A stretch of DNA of 12,014 nucleotides from a bacterium (Candidatus Howlettbacteria) CG_4_10_14_0_8_um_filter_40_9 (GTDB lineage Bacteria > Patescibacteriota > CPR2 > UBA1875 > GCA-2785325), in the NCBI GenBank assembly GCA_002785325.1, contig PFMH01000100.1, forward strand, positions 1 through 12,014, read 5' to 3'. The position numbers and the translations under genes are program-made. Below are positions 11,470 through 12,014 of this stretch, one piece after another. The notes below the pieces were generated by a model. That model had not been told where the DNA came from. It saw only the letters and a program-made list of their open reading frames with translations, and did not search any database. Each line of letters begins with the position of its first letter. Position 1 is the first letter of the stretch.

Positions 11470-11991
11470 ATGAAACTAGCAAGCGAGATCATAAATACCG
11501 ACGTATTTTCCGTAAAAGAGCAGGGTGTCTTGGGAAAAGTGAAAAATATCGTCATAGATCCGGCAAGCGGAAACTTTGTTGCTCTACAAATATACGGAAA
11601 GGGGATGAGGAAAGACCGATGTTTGATAAGCTCGCTGGAGATAAAGCATCTGGAGGGAGATATCCTCATCGTTGATTCGGAAGATGCGGTCGAAACCAAA
11701 GAAGATCTGCCAAAGCCCTATGAAATCTTGAAAAGTAAGATATCCATCCTCGGAAGCAAGGTGTTTGACGAAGCAGGTATTTTTTTAGGAAGGGTCTTTG
11801 ACTTTGCACTGGATTCAAACATAGATCAGATGACAAGAATATATGTTACCAGAAAAGGGATTTTAGGATTTCTCGGCAGTACCCTCATAATCTCCTATAT
11901 TCAAATAGTAGAAGTCAACAAAAACAGGGTAATCGTGAGCTCGGGTGTCTTGGAAAATGGCGGGGAAGCATCGCTGGAAACCATGTCTTAG
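11470..11991 (+). CDS. Tandem PRC-barrel domain protein
   Basis: 173 residues, cytoplasmic, without signal peptide or membrane span. Two PRC-barrel units: about 1-72 (MKLASEIINTDVFSV, GKVKNIVIDPASGNFVALQI) and about 88-163 (SKISILGSKVFDEAGIFLGRVFDFALD, TRIYVTRKG...). Each carries the typical alternation of a switch-like G-x-V/L-G-x-V and a strand pair. PRC-barrels occur in RimM (ribosome maturation), photosynthetic reaction-centre H subunit and small stand-alone proteins; this protein lacks the RimM N-terminal domain, so its job is unknown. The start is set by the extended -10 six nt upstream. The short tail (GVLENGGEASLETMS) is probably flexible. A typical small CPR gene, but annotated function stays general. 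Confidence 0.85.
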   Translation: MKLASEIINTDVFSVKEQGVLGKVKNIVIDPASGNFVALQIYGKGMRKDRCLISSLEIKHLEGDILIVDSEDAVETKEDLPKPYEILKSKISILGSKVFDEAGIFLGRVFDFALDSNIDQMTRIYVTRKGILGFLGSTLIISYIQIVEVNKNRVIVSSGVLENGGEASLETMS

Positions 11992-12014
11992 GCAAGGACA
12001 TTTTGCACTTTTCT

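Overview
The window looks like chromosome from a streamlined bacterium, most plausibly of the Candidate Phyla Radiation (Patescibacteria). This is inferred from gene content and style, not from a search. The signs are type IV pilus genes beside large secreted PKD/fibronectin-type proteins, an rpsF-ssb-rpsR cluster not followed by rplI, many short palindromic and A+T-rich intergenic repeats (some inside a gene), and a mix of Shine-Dalgarno and apparently leaderless genes. TGA is used as a normal stop (ychF), so there is no sign of the UGA-glycine code.

Left part (1-6301), all on the minus strand. In transcription order from 6301 downward: a small membrane-anchored protein; a 475-residue secreted fibronectin/PKD protein; an 852-residue membrane-anchored protein combining a SurA/parvulin-like region with fibronectin and PKD-type domains; then pilM and a pilN-like gene that runs off the left edge. 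The first two genes share a strong promoter (-35 TTGACA, -10 TATTAT). The third has its own promoter (TTGACA/TATGAT) and a textbook hairpin-plus-T terminator. pilM has its own promoter. The two large secreted proteins end in almost the same 12-residue tail (PWSxx[D/E]QxEVAP), which is the most unusual observation here.

Middle (6302-8931). A regulatory region with inverted repeats separates the envelope genes from ychF, which is read rightward. The ychF -10 box lies only 6 nt before its ATG, so its mRNA is probably leaderless. An unknown 120-residue gene follows 4 nt later. Convergent to it is tlyA (rRNA 2'-O-methyltransferase), enlarged by two insertions between conserved methyltransferase motifs. 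One insertion is exactly a complete mobile-type palindromic repeat (TGTCAT...ATGACA) translated in frame; the other contains a second, partial copy.

Right part (8932-12014). Minus-strand translation and replication genes: rpsF (S6 with a long Lys/Glu-rich tail), ssb and rpsR from a strong promoter at about 11109-11137, then a block of A+T-rich repeats and efp (arginine at the loop-tip modification position). A roughly 420-bp stretch without a convincing gene carries two strong hairpins. It ends in an extended -10 promoter placed 6 nt before the ATG of a two-domain PRC-barrel gene, a second candidate leaderless gene.
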